Source: Luteimonas panaciterrae
GTDB taxonomy: Bacteria; Pseudomonadota; Gammaproteobacteria; Xanthomonadales; Xanthomonadaceae
DNA: 64,000 nt
NCBI RefSeq assembly: GCF_020511115.1
Contig: NZ_JAJAVH010000004.1
Coordinates: forward strand, 372,001-436,000
Reading direction: 5' to 3'
Each line of letters opens with the position of its first letter. The stretch's first letter is position 1. Positions 29,700 through 38,191 of this stretch are shown piece by piece. The position numbers were made by a program, and so were the translations under genes. The notes beneath the pieces are model-generated. The model was not told where the DNA came from, made no database searches, and was given only the letters and a program-made list of their open reading frames with translations.

Positions 29700-32135
29700 A
29701 TGAGGCACGTCAACACCATTCGAGACAAGCATCTTCGAGACAGATTGTTCGTAGCACTGTCCGCCGCGATCACCGCCACGCTGCTGCCGATGGCCGCATC
29801 CGCGCAATCGACCGATCCAGCCCCGGCCGCGCCCGCGCAGGCACAACCCGAAGAGAAAAGCGAAGCCACGACCCTCGACACCATCGTGGTCAGCGGTACC
29901 GCGCAGTTCAAGGGATTGCGCAAGCGCGACACCAGCTTCTCGATCACCACCGCGACACCGGAGCAAATCCAAGAAGCCGTTCCGCAGAGCACCGCCGATC
30001 TGCTGAAGATCGTGCCCGGCATATGGGCCGAATCCACCGGCGGTGGCACCGGCGCCAACATCTTCGTGCGCGGCATGCCGTCGGAAGGCGATGCACCCTT
30101 CGTCACCGTGCAGTTGGACGGCTCGCCGCTGTTCCCGCCACCGACACTGTCCTTCCTCGAAAACTCCACGCTGTTCCGCACCGACGACACCATCGAGCGT
30201 CTTGAAGTGCTGCGCGGCGGTTCCAGCCCGATCTTCTCCAACGGCCAGCCCGGCGCCACCGTCAACTTCATCCAGAAGCGCGGCCAGGACGAACCGGAAG
30301 GCAGCGTGCGGCTCACCGTGGGCAGCGACAACCTGCGCCGCCTCGACGTCTTCACTGGCGGCAAGATCGGCGAAGGCTGGTATGCCAGCTTCGGCGGCTT
30401 CTACCGCATCACCGATGGTGTACGCGATCCGGAATTCCCCGCCGACAACGGCGGCCAGTTCAGCGCGACGCTGTCCCGGCGCTGGGATACGGGCGAGGTC
30501 AACTTCTACGTCCGCCATACCGACGACAACAACGCGTTCTACACCGCCATTCCGCTGCTCTCGCGCAACGGCGGCAAGAGCCTGTCGAGCTTCCCGGGCT
30601 TGAACGCGCAATCCGGCACCTTGCTGAGCCGGGATTTCCGCCACGTCACCCTGCCGGTGGGTCAGAACGGCGAGACCATCACGCGTGATCTGGCTGACGG
30701 ACGCGGCGTCAACATCAGCGTCTTCGGCGGCTCGCTGGACTGGAACATCGGCGACTGGACCATCAGCGATCACTTCAACTGGATGGGCGGTGACGCTCCG
30801 ACCAACGCGCTGTTCACCGGGCCGAGCCCGCGCACGATCTCCGACTACATCGCCTCGTTCGGCAGCACCGGCACCGCGACCTACACCAACGGCGGCGGCG
30901 CGGTCGATCCCAACCAGCAAGTGCTGACCGCCGGCTGGTGGGTGGTCGACAAGGAGCTGAACTCCTTCACCAACGATCTGCGCTTCAGCCGCGAGCTGTT
31001 CGAAGGCAATACGCTGACCTTCGGCTCCTACTACGCCAAGTACTCCTCGCGCGACACCTGGTATCTGGGCAACGACATGCTGCTCACCGCCGAGAATCAT
31101 GCCAGGCGCATCGATGTGACGCTCGACGACGGCCGCCGCGTCACCAACAACGGCTTCGTCGGCACCTCGTTCTTCGCGCTGCGCGCCAACTACGACGGCG
31201 AGAACACCGCCTTCTTCGTGGCCGACGAGTGGCAGATCAACGAACGCTTCCGCCTCGATCTGGGCGTGCGCTACGAGAAACAGGAAGTCGACGGCATCGT
31301 GCACGACACGGCGACGGTCGACCTGGATGGCGATCCGAACACGCTGTACGACAACAACACCTCGGTGTCGCTGCCGACCTTCCGTCGCATTGATCAGACC
31401 GACGACAAGATTTCCTGGACCGCCGGCCTGAACTTCAAGCTCAACGACAACAACAGCCTGTTCGCGCGCGTGAATTCCGGCTTCAAGTTCCCGGGCTTCG
31501 ACAATCTGCGCGACAACGTCACCGAAATCCAGGAAGTGGATCAGTACGAACTGGGCCTGAAGTCGGGAAGCCAGCTGTACGACCTCTACCTGACCGCGTT
31601 CTACAACAAGTTCAAGAACTCGCCGTTCCAGGCGTTCGTGGGCAACCAGAACGTGCTGCGGATGGGCGACTCGCGTGCTCGCGGCGTGGAAGTCGAGGGC
31701 GCGATCCGCCCGGTCGGTGGCCTGGAACTCGCCCTGACCGGCGTCTGGCTCGATGCGAAGTACCGGAACTACGAGGACTTCACCGGCAATCAGGTGATGC
31801 GCCAGCCCAAGAAGCAGTTCCGCTTCACGCCGAGCTACTACTGGACGCTGCCGTTCGGCGATCTGAAGGTGTTCGCCACCTATTCGTACATCGGCGATCG
31901 CTATGCGGATCTCGCCAACGAGCAGTTGCTGCCCTCGTATCACACGCTGGATGCCGGCGCGAGCCTGCATTACGGCGATCACTGGGAGTTCACCGCCAGC
32001 GGCAGCAACGTCACAAACGAGTTGGGCCTGACGGAAGGCAACGTGCGCGTGGAAGGCGGCGGGACCGGCGGCGTGTTCCTGGGACGGCCGATCGCGGGAC
32101 GCTCCTATCAGTTCTCCGCGGCTTATCGTTGGTGA
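29700..32135 (+). CDS. TonB-dependent outer-membrane receptor (SusC-like sugar type, TBDT-1)
   Basis: 811 residues from an ATG preceded by GGAGGGAGCAAC. A signal peptide (about 1-36, ending ASAQS) is followed by a TonB-box-like stretch (TLDTIVVSGTAQ). Next comes a plug domain (VPQSTADLLKIVPGIWAES, NIFVRGMPSEGDAPFVTVQLDG), then a 22-strand barrel ending in the aromatic terminus YQFSAAYRW. It lies 74 bp downstream of pgmB in the lacI-1 cluster and is likely the outer-membrane importer for the alpha-glucoside used by GH65. No separate inner-membrane permease lies in this half of the island. Confidence 0.92.
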   Translation: MRHVNTIRDKHLRDRLFVALSAAITATLLPMAASAQSTDPAPAAPAQAQPEEKSEATTLDTIVVSGTAQFKGLRKRDTSFSITTATPEQIQEAVPQSTADLLKIVPGIWAESTGGGTGANIFVRGMPSEGDAPFVTVQLDGSPLFPPPTLSFLENSTLFRTDDTIERLEVLRGGSSPIFSNGQPGATVNFIQKRGQDEPEGSVRLTVGSDNLRRLDVFTGGKIGEGWYASFGGFYRITDGVRDPEFPADNGGQFSATLSRRWDTGEVNFYVRHTDDNNAFYTAIPLLSRNGGKSLSSFPGLNAQSGTLLSRDFRHVTLPVGQNGETITRDLADGRGVNISVFGGSLDWNIGDWTISDHFNWMGGDAPTNALFTGPSPRTISDYIASFGSTGTATYTNGGGAVDPNQQVLTAGWWVVDKELNSFTNDLRFSRELFEGNTLTFGSYYAKYSSRDTWYLGNDMLLTAENHARRIDVTLDDGRRVTNNGFVGTSFFALRANYDGENTAFFVADEWQINERFRLDLGVRYEKQEVDGIVHDTATVDLDGDPNTLYDNNTSVSLPTFRRIDQTDDKISWTAGLNFKLNDNNSLFARVNSGFKFPGFDNLRDNVTEIQEVDQYELGLKSGSQLYDLYLTAFYNKFKNSPFQAFVGNQNVLRMGDSRARGVEVEGAIRPVGGLELALTGVWLDAKYRNYEDFTGNQVMRQPKKQFRFTPSYYWTLPFGDLKVFATYSYIGDRYADLANEQLLPSYHTLDAGASLHYGDHWEFTASGSNVTNELGLTEGNVRVEGGGTGGVFLGRPIAGRSYQFSAAYRW

Positions 32136-32149
32136 GATTGCCCTCACGC

Positions 32150-32175
32150 CCCCTCTCCCGCACGCGGGAGAGGGG
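32150..32175. terminator. Bidirectional terminator/REP-like palindrome between TBDT-1 and the ABC ATPase
   Basis: Perfect 11-bp stem CCCCTCTCCCG / CGGGAGAGGGG with a CACG loop, 15 bp after the TBDT-1 stop and between convergent genes. Sequences of this type recur as extragenic palindromes in many proteobacterial genomes. Just beyond it a 12-bp unit GTCGAGTC(T/C)TAA is tandemly doubled (32183-32206), running into the stop codon of the ATPase gene. Confidence 0.6.
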
Positions 32176-32202
32176 ATTTCGCGTCGAGTCTTAAGTCGAG
32201 TC

Positions 32203-33309
32203 CTAAGCGGCCAGTCGCTTGCCGCTGGTGCTGTCGAAGAAGTGCATCCGCGCTTCTTCGTATCCGAGATGCACCGTCTGTCCCACCGTTGGCAGGTTGT
32301 ACGGCGGCAGGCGCACGACAAGGTCGCAGCCGCCGCAGCCGAGGTTGATGTAGGCCTCGCTGCCGACCGGTTCCACCGTTTCCACTTTCGCCGGCAAACG
32401 GCCGATGTCGCCTTCGTGACTTAGATGCATGTCTTCCGGCCGCAGGCCGACTGTCAGTTCCTTGCCCACGTACGACTGCAGCAGCGCGCGCATCGCGGCA
32501 TCAGGTCTAAGTGGAAGCTCCACGCCTTCGGCGATACGCAAACGCAGACCGTTCTGCGCATCTTCGAGTAACGGCCCGAACAGCAGATTCATCTTCGGGC
32601 TGCCGAGAAACGTGGCGACGAAAAGATTGGCGGGCTTCTCGTACAAGGCCATCGGCGTGTCGATCTGCTGGACCTCCCCTTTGTCCAGCACCACGATGCG
32701 CTCGCCGAGGGTCATCGCCTCGACCTGGTCATGCGTGACATAGATCATGGTCGTGCCAAGGCGGCGATGCAGACGCGAGATTTCGACACGCGTGCTCGCG
32801 CGCAGCTTCGCATCGAGGTTGGACAGCGGTTCGTCGAGCAGGAACACCTGCGGCTGCCGCACCAGCGCACGCCCGAGCGCGACGCGCTGACGCTGTCCGC
32901 CCGACAGCGCGGCGGGCTTGCGGTCGAGCAGCGCATCCAGTTCCAGCGTCTTGGCGGCATCGGCGACGCGCGACGTGATCATCGCCTTGTCCTGGCTGCG
33001 CAGCTTCAGGCCGAAGGCGAGGTTCTCCGCCACCGTCATGTGCGGATACAGCGCGTAGCTCTGGAACACCATGGCGATGTCGCGGTCCTTCGGCGCCACC
33101 TCGTTCACCACGCGCCCGCCGATCCTGAGCGTGCCGGAGGAGATCGTCTCCAGCCCGGCGATCATGCGCAGCAGCGTCGATTTGCCGCAGCCGGATGGCC
33201 CGACCAGGACCAGCAGTTCGCCGTCACCGATCTCGAACGAGGCGCCGGCCACACCGACGAAACCATTGGGGTAGACCTTGCGCACTTGTTCGAGCTGGAC
33301 ACTGGCCAT
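32203..33309 (-). CDS. Sugar ABC transporter ATP-binding protein (MsmK/UgpC/MalK type)
   Basis: 368 residues from MASVQLEQVRKVYPNG, preceded by GGAGAACGC. Walker A GPSGCGKSTLL, Q-loop MVFQSYALYPHMTV, signature LSGGQRQRVALGRAL, Walker B VFLLDEPLSNLDAKLR and the H-loop THDQVEAM are intact. The C-terminal third is the TOBE/OB regulatory region (TVGLRPEDMHLSHEG). Such ATPases energise carbohydrate importers and often serve several permease sets. No permease is adjacent. The permease pair and binding protein at 44.9-47.9 kb have no ATPase of their own, so this gene probably supplies them. It is divergent from the GH1-zwf operon. Confidence 0.93.
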   Translation of the reverse strand: MASVQLEQVRKVYPNGFVGVAGASFEIGDGELLVLVGPSGCGKSTLLRMIAGLETISSGTLRIGGRVVNEVAPKDRDIAMVFQSYALYPHMTVAENLAFGLKLRSQDKAMITSRVADAAKTLELDALLDRKPAALSGGQRQRVALGRALVRQPQVFLLDEPLSNLDAKLRASTRVEISRLHRRLGTTMIYVTHDQVEAMTLGERIVVLDKGEVQQIDTPMALYEKPANLFVATFLGSPKMNLLFGPLLEDAQNGLRLRIAEGVELPLRPDAAMRALLQSYVGKELTVGLRPEDMHLSHEGDIGRLPAKVETVEPVGSEAYINLGCGGCDLVVRLPPYNLPTVGQTVHLGYEEARMHFFDSTSGKRLAA

Positions 33310-33454
33310 GCGTTCTCCGCTTGTTCGGGACGGCTTGTTCGATTTCGCATTTCCCGCCATTGGTGACGCTCGGGCATCGCAGGCATCTCGCATTAAGGGC
33401 TTCAACCCGCGAAACTGCACCCGTTCACCCTTACATTCGGCCGGAACATTGCGG

Positions 33455-33478
33455 TATTCTGGCATGTAATCGTTTTCA
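33455..33478 (+). promoter_or_regulatory. Candidate GH1-operon promoter with LacI-type operator
   Basis: TATTCT (33455-33460) could be a -10 box; no good -35 is seen. Directly after it TGTAATCGTTTTCA (33465-33478) fits the LacI/GalR operator form and matches the perfect palindrome before lacI-2 (TGTAAACGTTTACA) at 12 of 14 positions. Its position at the expected transcription start suits repression. The site lies in the divergent region between the ABC ATPase gene and the GH1 gene. Confidence 0.5.
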
Positions 33479-33516
33479 TGCCACTGTGCCGAACAAATCT
33501 AAGAGGATTCTGGCTG

Positions 33517-34902
33517 ATGAGCCAAGCGCAAGAAGAAAAAGACCCGTCCGCTTTGAAGTTCCCGAAAGGCTTCCTATGGGGCGCCGCCACGGCCGCCCAC
33601 CAGATCGAAGGCTCTCCGCTGGCCGATGGTGCCGGTCCCAGCATCTGGACCCGCTTCGCGCACACCCCCGGCATGATGCTCAACGGCGACACCGGCGACG
33701 TCGCCTGTGATCACTACCGGCGCTGGAAGGACGACGTGAAGCTGATGCGGGAACTGGGCTTGCAGGCCTATCGCTTCAGCGTCTCCTGGTCGCGCATCCT
33801 GCCCGAAGGCACGGGGCGGGTGAACCAGGCCGGTGTCGATTTCTACTCGCGCCTGGTCGACGAACTCCTCGCCAACGGCATCGAACCGCTGCTGACCCTC
33901 TACCACTGGGACCTGCCCGCCGCGCTCGACGACCGCGGCGGCTGGCTCAATCGTGAGAGCGCCGACTGGTTCGCCGAATACGGCAGCGTGCTGTACCGCG
34001 CGCTCGATGGCCGCGTGAAGAAATGGGTGACGCTCAACGAACCCTGGGTGATCACCGACGGCGGCTATCTGCACGGCGCGCTCGCGCCCGGCCACCGCAG
34101 CAAGTACGAAGCGCCGATCGCCAGCCACAATCTGATGCGCGCCCATGGCGCCGCCGTGCAGGCCTATCGCGCCGAGGGCAAGCACGAGATCGGCCTGGTG
34201 GTGAACATCGAGCCGAAATACCCGGCCACCGACTCCGCCGAGGACGCGGCGGCGGTGAAGCGCGCGCATGCCTACATGAACGAGCAGTACCTGCACCCCG
34301 CCCTGCTCGGCCATTACCCGCCGGAGCTGAAGGAGATCTTCGGCGACGCCTGGCCGGACTGGCCGGCCGAGGACTACGCGCTGATCAAGCAGCCGCTCGA
34401 CTTCGTCGGGATCAACTACTACACCCGCAGCATCACGCGCGCGGCCGAAAGCTACCCGCTCAACACCGGCGTGGTGCGCAACCCGCTCGGCACCTACACC
34501 GAGACCGGCTGGGAAGTCTTCCAGCAGGGCCTCGTCGACCTGCTGCTGTGGTTCAAGAAGACTTACGGCGACCTGCCCGTGTACATCACCGAGAACGGCG
34601 CGTCATTTTTTGACCCGCCGGTGGCCGACAACGGTCGCGTGCGCGACCCGCTGCGCATCGACTACCTGCGCAAGCACATCGGCGCCATCCACGACGCCAT
34701 CGAGGCCGGCGTGGACATCCGCGGCTACATGCTGTGGTCGTTCCTCGACAACATGGAATGGTCGCTCGGCTATTCCAAACGGTTCGGTATTGTCCATGTC
34801 AATTACGGAACGCAGGAACGTACACCGAAAGACAGCGCGCGCTGGTATTCTGAGGTGATCGCCACGCACGGCACCAAGCTGGCGGACCCTCTTCCCTACT
34901 GA
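33517..34902 (+). CDS. GH1 beta-glucosidase
   Basis: 461 residues from an ATG preceded by AAGAGGA; an earlier in-frame ATG at 33478 overlaps the operator and lacks a ribosome-binding site. GH1 signatures: FLWGAATAAHQIEG, RFSVSWSRILPEG, catalytic acid/base Glu175 in TLNEPW, nucleophile Glu359 in VYITENGASF, and SFLDNMEWSLGYSKRFG near the C-terminus. No signal peptide, so it acts on imported beta-glucosides or oligosaccharides in the cytosol. It is the first gene of a run ending in the Entner-Doudoroff genes, which would take up the released glucose. It could cleave sophoro-oligosaccharides from the GH144 pathway or cellobiose; this is not decidable here. Confidence 0.94.
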   Translation: MSQAQEEKDPSALKFPKGFLWGAATAAHQIEGSPLADGAGPSIWTRFAHTPGMMLNGDTGDVACDHYRRWKDDVKLMRELGLQAYRFSVSWSRILPEGTGRVNQAGVDFYSRLVDELLANGIEPLLTLYHWDLPAALDDRGGWLNRESADWFAEYGSVLYRALDGRVKKWVTLNEPWVITDGGYLHGALAPGHRSKYEAPIASHNLMRAHGAAVQAYRAEGKHEIGLVVNIEPKYPATDSAEDAAAVKRAHAYMNEQYLHPALLGHYPPELKEIFGDAWPDWPAEDYALIKQPLDFVGINYYTRSITRAAESYPLNTGVVRNPLGTYTETGWEVFQQGLVDLLLWFKKTYGDLPVYITENGASFFDPPVADNGRVRDPLRIDYLRKHIGAIHDAIEAGVDIRGYMLWSFLDNMEWSLGYSKRFGIVHVNYGTQERTPKDSARWYSEVIATHGTKLADPLPY

Positions 34903-34935
34903 CCTTCCCCACTTCGGCGAGGAACCCCGCTCCTC

Positions 34936-36366
34936 ATGCACGACACCCTGCTGCTCTTCGGCGCCACCGGCGATCTCGCGCAGCGCTACCTGTTCCCGTC
35001 CCTGCAACATCTGTTGCGTGACCGTCTGCTCCCCGCCACCTTCCGCGTGGTGGCGGTGGGCCGCAGCGAATACGACAACGACGGCTTCCGCGCCTGGCTG
35101 CGCGAACGCATCCAGAACGACGACGATCGCGAGACGCGCGCGCTGGAAGACCTGCTCGGCCGCATCACCTACTACGCGCTCGACCTCAACGATGCCGACG
35201 CGATGGCGAAGACGCTGTCGCAATACGCGGACCGCCCGAGCGTCAGCTACCTCTCCACGCCACCCGACCTGTTCGCGCCCGCCTGCCGCGGCCTGAAGGC
35301 GGCCGGACTGCTGGAAGGCGAATCGCGACTGGTGCTTGAGAAGCCGATCGGCCGTGATCTCGCCTCGGCGCGCGAGATCAACAACACGCTCAAGTCGGCA
35401 CTCGACGAGAAGCGCATCTTCCGCATCGATCACTACCTCGGCAAGGCGCCGGTGCAGAACCTGCTGGCGCTGCGCTTCGGCAACACGCTGATGGAAGCGG
35501 TGTGGCAGCATCGCTGGATCGAATCCGTCGACATCCTGGTCGCGGAAACCGCTGGCGTCGACGGCCGCGAAGGCTACTACGCCAACTACGGCGCGCTGCG
35601 TGACATGGTGCAGAACCACATGCTGCAGCTGCTGGCCCTGATCGCGATGGAACCGCCGGCCGCGCTCGATGCCGACAGCGTCCGCGACGAGAAGACCAAG
35701 GTGTTGCGCGCGTTGCGTCCGATGAGCGCCGCCGACGCCGCCATCGACAGCGTGCGTGGCCGCTACAGTGCCGGCGTGGTCGATGGCGAGGCCGTCAAGG
35801 GCTTCACCCACGACAGCGATGTCGAAACCTTCGTCGCCCTGCGCGCCTGGATCGACAACTGGCGCTGGGCCGGTGTGCCGTTCCGCCTGGTCACCGGCAA
35901 GCGCATGCCCTCGCGCACGACCGAAGTGTTGGTGACGTTCAAACCGACCTCGCACTGGGTCTTCGAACGCCCCAGCAAGAAGCGTGCGCGCTCCAACCGA
36001 CTGCGCATGCGCCTGCAGCCGGAGGAGACGATCGAACTCGGCCTGATGGGCAGCCTGGCCGCGCCGGAATGGGGCGCGACCGAACTGCAGCCGATGTCGC
36101 TCGATCTCAGCATGTCGCCCACACCGCATCGCCGTATCGCCTACGAACGGTTGATGGTGGACGCGCTCAAGGGCGACCAGACGTTGTTCGTGCGCGACGA
36201 CGAAGTCGAAGCCGCATGGCGCTGGATCGACAGCATCAGCGATGCCTGGCGCGATGCCTCCACGCCGGCGCAGGAATATCCGGCGGGGTCCTGGGGACCC
36301 TCGGCCGCCTCCAGCTTTCTGCCCGCGACGTTGTCCGGAAACGGACACAGGAAAAAGGCCACATGA
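34936..36366 (+). CDS. zwf: Glucose-6-phosphate 1-dehydrogenase
   Basis: 476 residues. Oxidises glucose-6-phosphate to 6-phosphoglucono-lactone. N-terminal nucleotide-binding motif LLFGATGDLAQRYLFPSL (a variant of GASGDLA), substrate-site motif RIDHYLGKAPVQN with the catalytic histidine, and EKPIGRDLASA. It starts 33 bp after the GH1 stop, and its last four bases overlap the glk start. It is the first Entner-Doudoroff gene of the operon and serves glucose-6-phosphate from both glk and pgmB. Confidence 0.97.
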   Translation: MHDTLLLFGATGDLAQRYLFPSLQHLLRDRLLPATFRVVAVGRSEYDNDGFRAWLRERIQNDDDRETRALEDLLGRITYYALDLNDADAMAKTLSQYADRPSVSYLSTPPDLFAPACRGLKAAGLLEGESRLVLEKPIGRDLASAREINNTLKSALDEKRIFRIDHYLGKAPVQNLLALRFGNTLMEAVWQHRWIESVDILVAETAGVDGREGYYANYGALRDMVQNHMLQLLALIAMEPPAALDADSVRDEKTKVLRALRPMSAADAAIDSVRGRYSAGVVDGEAVKGFTHDSDVETFVALRAWIDNWRWAGVPFRLVTGKRMPSRTTEVLVTFKPTSHWVFERPSKKRARSNRLRMRLQPEETIELGLMGSLAAPEWGATELQPMSLDLSMSPTPHRRIAYERLMVDALKGDQTLFVRDDEVEAAWRWIDSISDAWRDASTPAQEYPAGSWGPSAASSFLPATLSGNGHRKKAT

Positions 36367-37388
36367 GCGCCGGCACCAGCGGTTCTGGGCGCCGCACCCT
36401 GTTGGCCGACATCGGCGGAACCAACGCCCGCTTCGCGCTAGCCGATCCCGACGCACCGCTGCCACTGCTCACCGACACCGTACAGAAGTACGCGGTCACC
36501 GACTTCCCGTCGCTCGGCGATGCCGCGCAGCATTACCTCGAACAGACCGGGGTCGCCTCGCAGGCCGATGTCGAAGTGAAGCAAGGGGTTTTTGCGATCG
36601 CGGGACGTGTCGAAGGCGATGTCGGACGCATCACCAACCACCCGTGGGTGATCTCTAAATCCCGGACCTGTGAGACGCTTCATTTCGACCATCTCGAGTT
36701 GGTCAACGACTTCGCCGCGCAATCGATGTCGATCGTGCTGCTGCAGACCGATGACGTGGTGCCGGTCGGCGGCGTCGCCTGGCGTCCCGATTCCGAGCCG
36801 CGCGATCGCGTCTACGCGGTGATCGGCCCTGGCACCGGACTTGGCGTCGGCGTCCTGGTCGTGCGCGGTGGAGAACATTGGCCGATCGAGACCGAGGGCG
36901 GCCACGTCAGCTTCCCGCCCGGCACGCCCGAAGAAATCGCCATCCTCGAACGCCTGTCGGCGCAGTTCGGGCGCGTTTCCAACGAGCGCCTGATCTGCGG
37001 CCCTGGGCTGGTGAACATCCATCGCGCGTTGTCCGAAATCGCCCGCACCGATCCCGGTCCGATGACGCCGGAAGACATCACTGCGCGCGCCGCCCAGGGC
37101 GATCTGCTCTGCATGCGCAGCATCGACGTGTTCTGCGCCGTGTTCGGCGCGATCGCCGGCGATCTCGTGCTGACGACCGGCGCCTGGGACGGCGTCTTCC
37201 TCACCGGCGGACTGGTGCCGCGCATGCTCGACGCCCTGCGCCGTTCCGGCTTCCGCCAGCGCTTCGAGCACAAAGGACGTTTTTCCTCGAACATGGCGCG
37301 CATTCCCTCGCTCGCCGTGCTGCATCCGCATGCCGGATTGCTCGGGACGGCCGCGATCGCTCGCCGCATCGCCGCCAAACCGCAATGA
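36363..37388 (+). CDS. glk: Glucokinase
   Basis: 341 residues, starting at the ATGA overlap with zwf. Bacterial Glk family (E. coli type): ATP-binding LLADIGGTNARFALAD, substrate region ELVNDFAAQS, phosphate motif GPGTGLGVGVLV, ETEGGHVSFPP and GVFLTGGLVPRM. It phosphorylates free glucose released by GH1, GH65 or other hydrolases. Its stop overlaps the pgl start by four bases. Confidence 0.95.
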   Translation: MSAGTSGSGRRTLLADIGGTNARFALADPDAPLPLLTDTVQKYAVTDFPSLGDAAQHYLEQTGVASQADVEVKQGVFAIAGRVEGDVGRITNHPWVISKSRTCETLHFDHLELVNDFAAQSMSIVLLQTDDVVPVGGVAWRPDSEPRDRVYAVIGPGTGLGVGVLVVRGGEHWPIETEGGHVSFPPGTPEEIAILERLSAQFGRVSNERLICGPGLVNIHRALSEIARTDPGPMTPEDITARAAQGDLLCMRSIDVFCAVFGAIAGDLVLTTGAWDGVFLTGGLVPRMLDALRRSGFRQRFEHKGRFSSNMARIPSLAVLHPHAGLLGTAAIARRIAAKPQ

Positions 37389-38125
37389 ACGCGAAGGATC
37401 CCCATATCGAATCCTTGAGCGGCGATCCGCGCGTGCGCTTCCTTGCCTTCGACTCCGTCGAACAATGGGCCGCGGCCAGTGCCGCGACATTGTCGGCCGA
37501 ACTGCAACGTAAATTGCAGCAGCAGCCGCGCGTGCGGTTGCTGTTGTCCGGCGGCAGAACGCCCGCTCCCGCATACGAACTTCTCGCGCGTGAACCGCTC
37601 GATTGGCAGCGGGTCGATGTCGGCCTCGTCGACGAGCGCTGGCTGCAACCCGATGACCCTGACAGCAACGCCCGCTACGTGCGCGAATCGCTGTTGCGGG
37701 ACAAGGCCGCCGCCGCGCGCTTCGAAACCATGACATCGCCCGGGCGCAGCATCGACGATGTGATCGCCGCCGCCAATCTGCATGCGAAGCAGCCGGCGGA
37801 TATCGTCACGCTCGGCATGGGCGAGGATGGCCATACCGCCTCGCTGTTTCCCGGCATGCGCGGATTGGCACAGGCGTTGACCTCTCCGCAGGCCTACATC
37901 GCCGTCGACGCGACCGGTTGTCCCGTCGCTGGTGCCTGGAACCGCCGCATCAGCCTCACGCCCGCCGGACTGCAACCCGCGAGCACGCGATTGCTGCTGA
38001 TCCGTGGCGAGTCAAAACGCAAGATCTTCGAGCGGGCGCTGCAAGGCGACGACCCGACGGAATTGCCGATACGCATTGCATTCACCACGCCAGGCGCATC
38101 ATTGCTGGTGCATTGGTGTCCGTGA
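37385..38125 (+). CDS. pgl: 6-phosphogluconolactonase
   Basis: 246 residues, starting within the glk stop (ATGA). Pgl/NagB-like fold: LLLSGGRTPAPAYELLA, VGLVDERWLQPDDPDSNARYV and the catalytic-loop motif LGMGEDGHTASLFPG. It hydrolyses 6-phosphogluconolactone to 6-phosphogluconate between Zwf and Edd. Alternative in-frame starts upstream lie inside glk and are rejected. Confidence 0.95.
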   Translation: MNAKDPHIESLSGDPRVRFLAFDSVEQWAAASAATLSAELQRKLQQQPRVRLLLSGGRTPAPAYELLAREPLDWQRVDVGLVDERWLQPDDPDSNARYVRESLLRDKAAAARFETMTSPGRSIDDVIAAANLHAKQPADIVTLGMGEDGHTASLFPGMRGLAQALTSPQAYIAVDATGCPVAGAWNRRISLTPAGLQPASTRLLLIRGESKRKIFERALQGDDPTELPIRIAFTTPGASLLVHWCP

Positions 38126-38191
38126 TCTCCTCGCGGAAATACCGGCTCCCGCCGCGCTAAAACCCCCACCAAAGCCTCATCGCCGCCGCCC

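Noticed and set aside
29679-32321. 880-codon frame antisense to the TonB receptor TBDT-1
   Set aside because: Composition is that of an antisense shadow, with Val/Gly/Ala/Arg/Gln bias and no recognisable motif.
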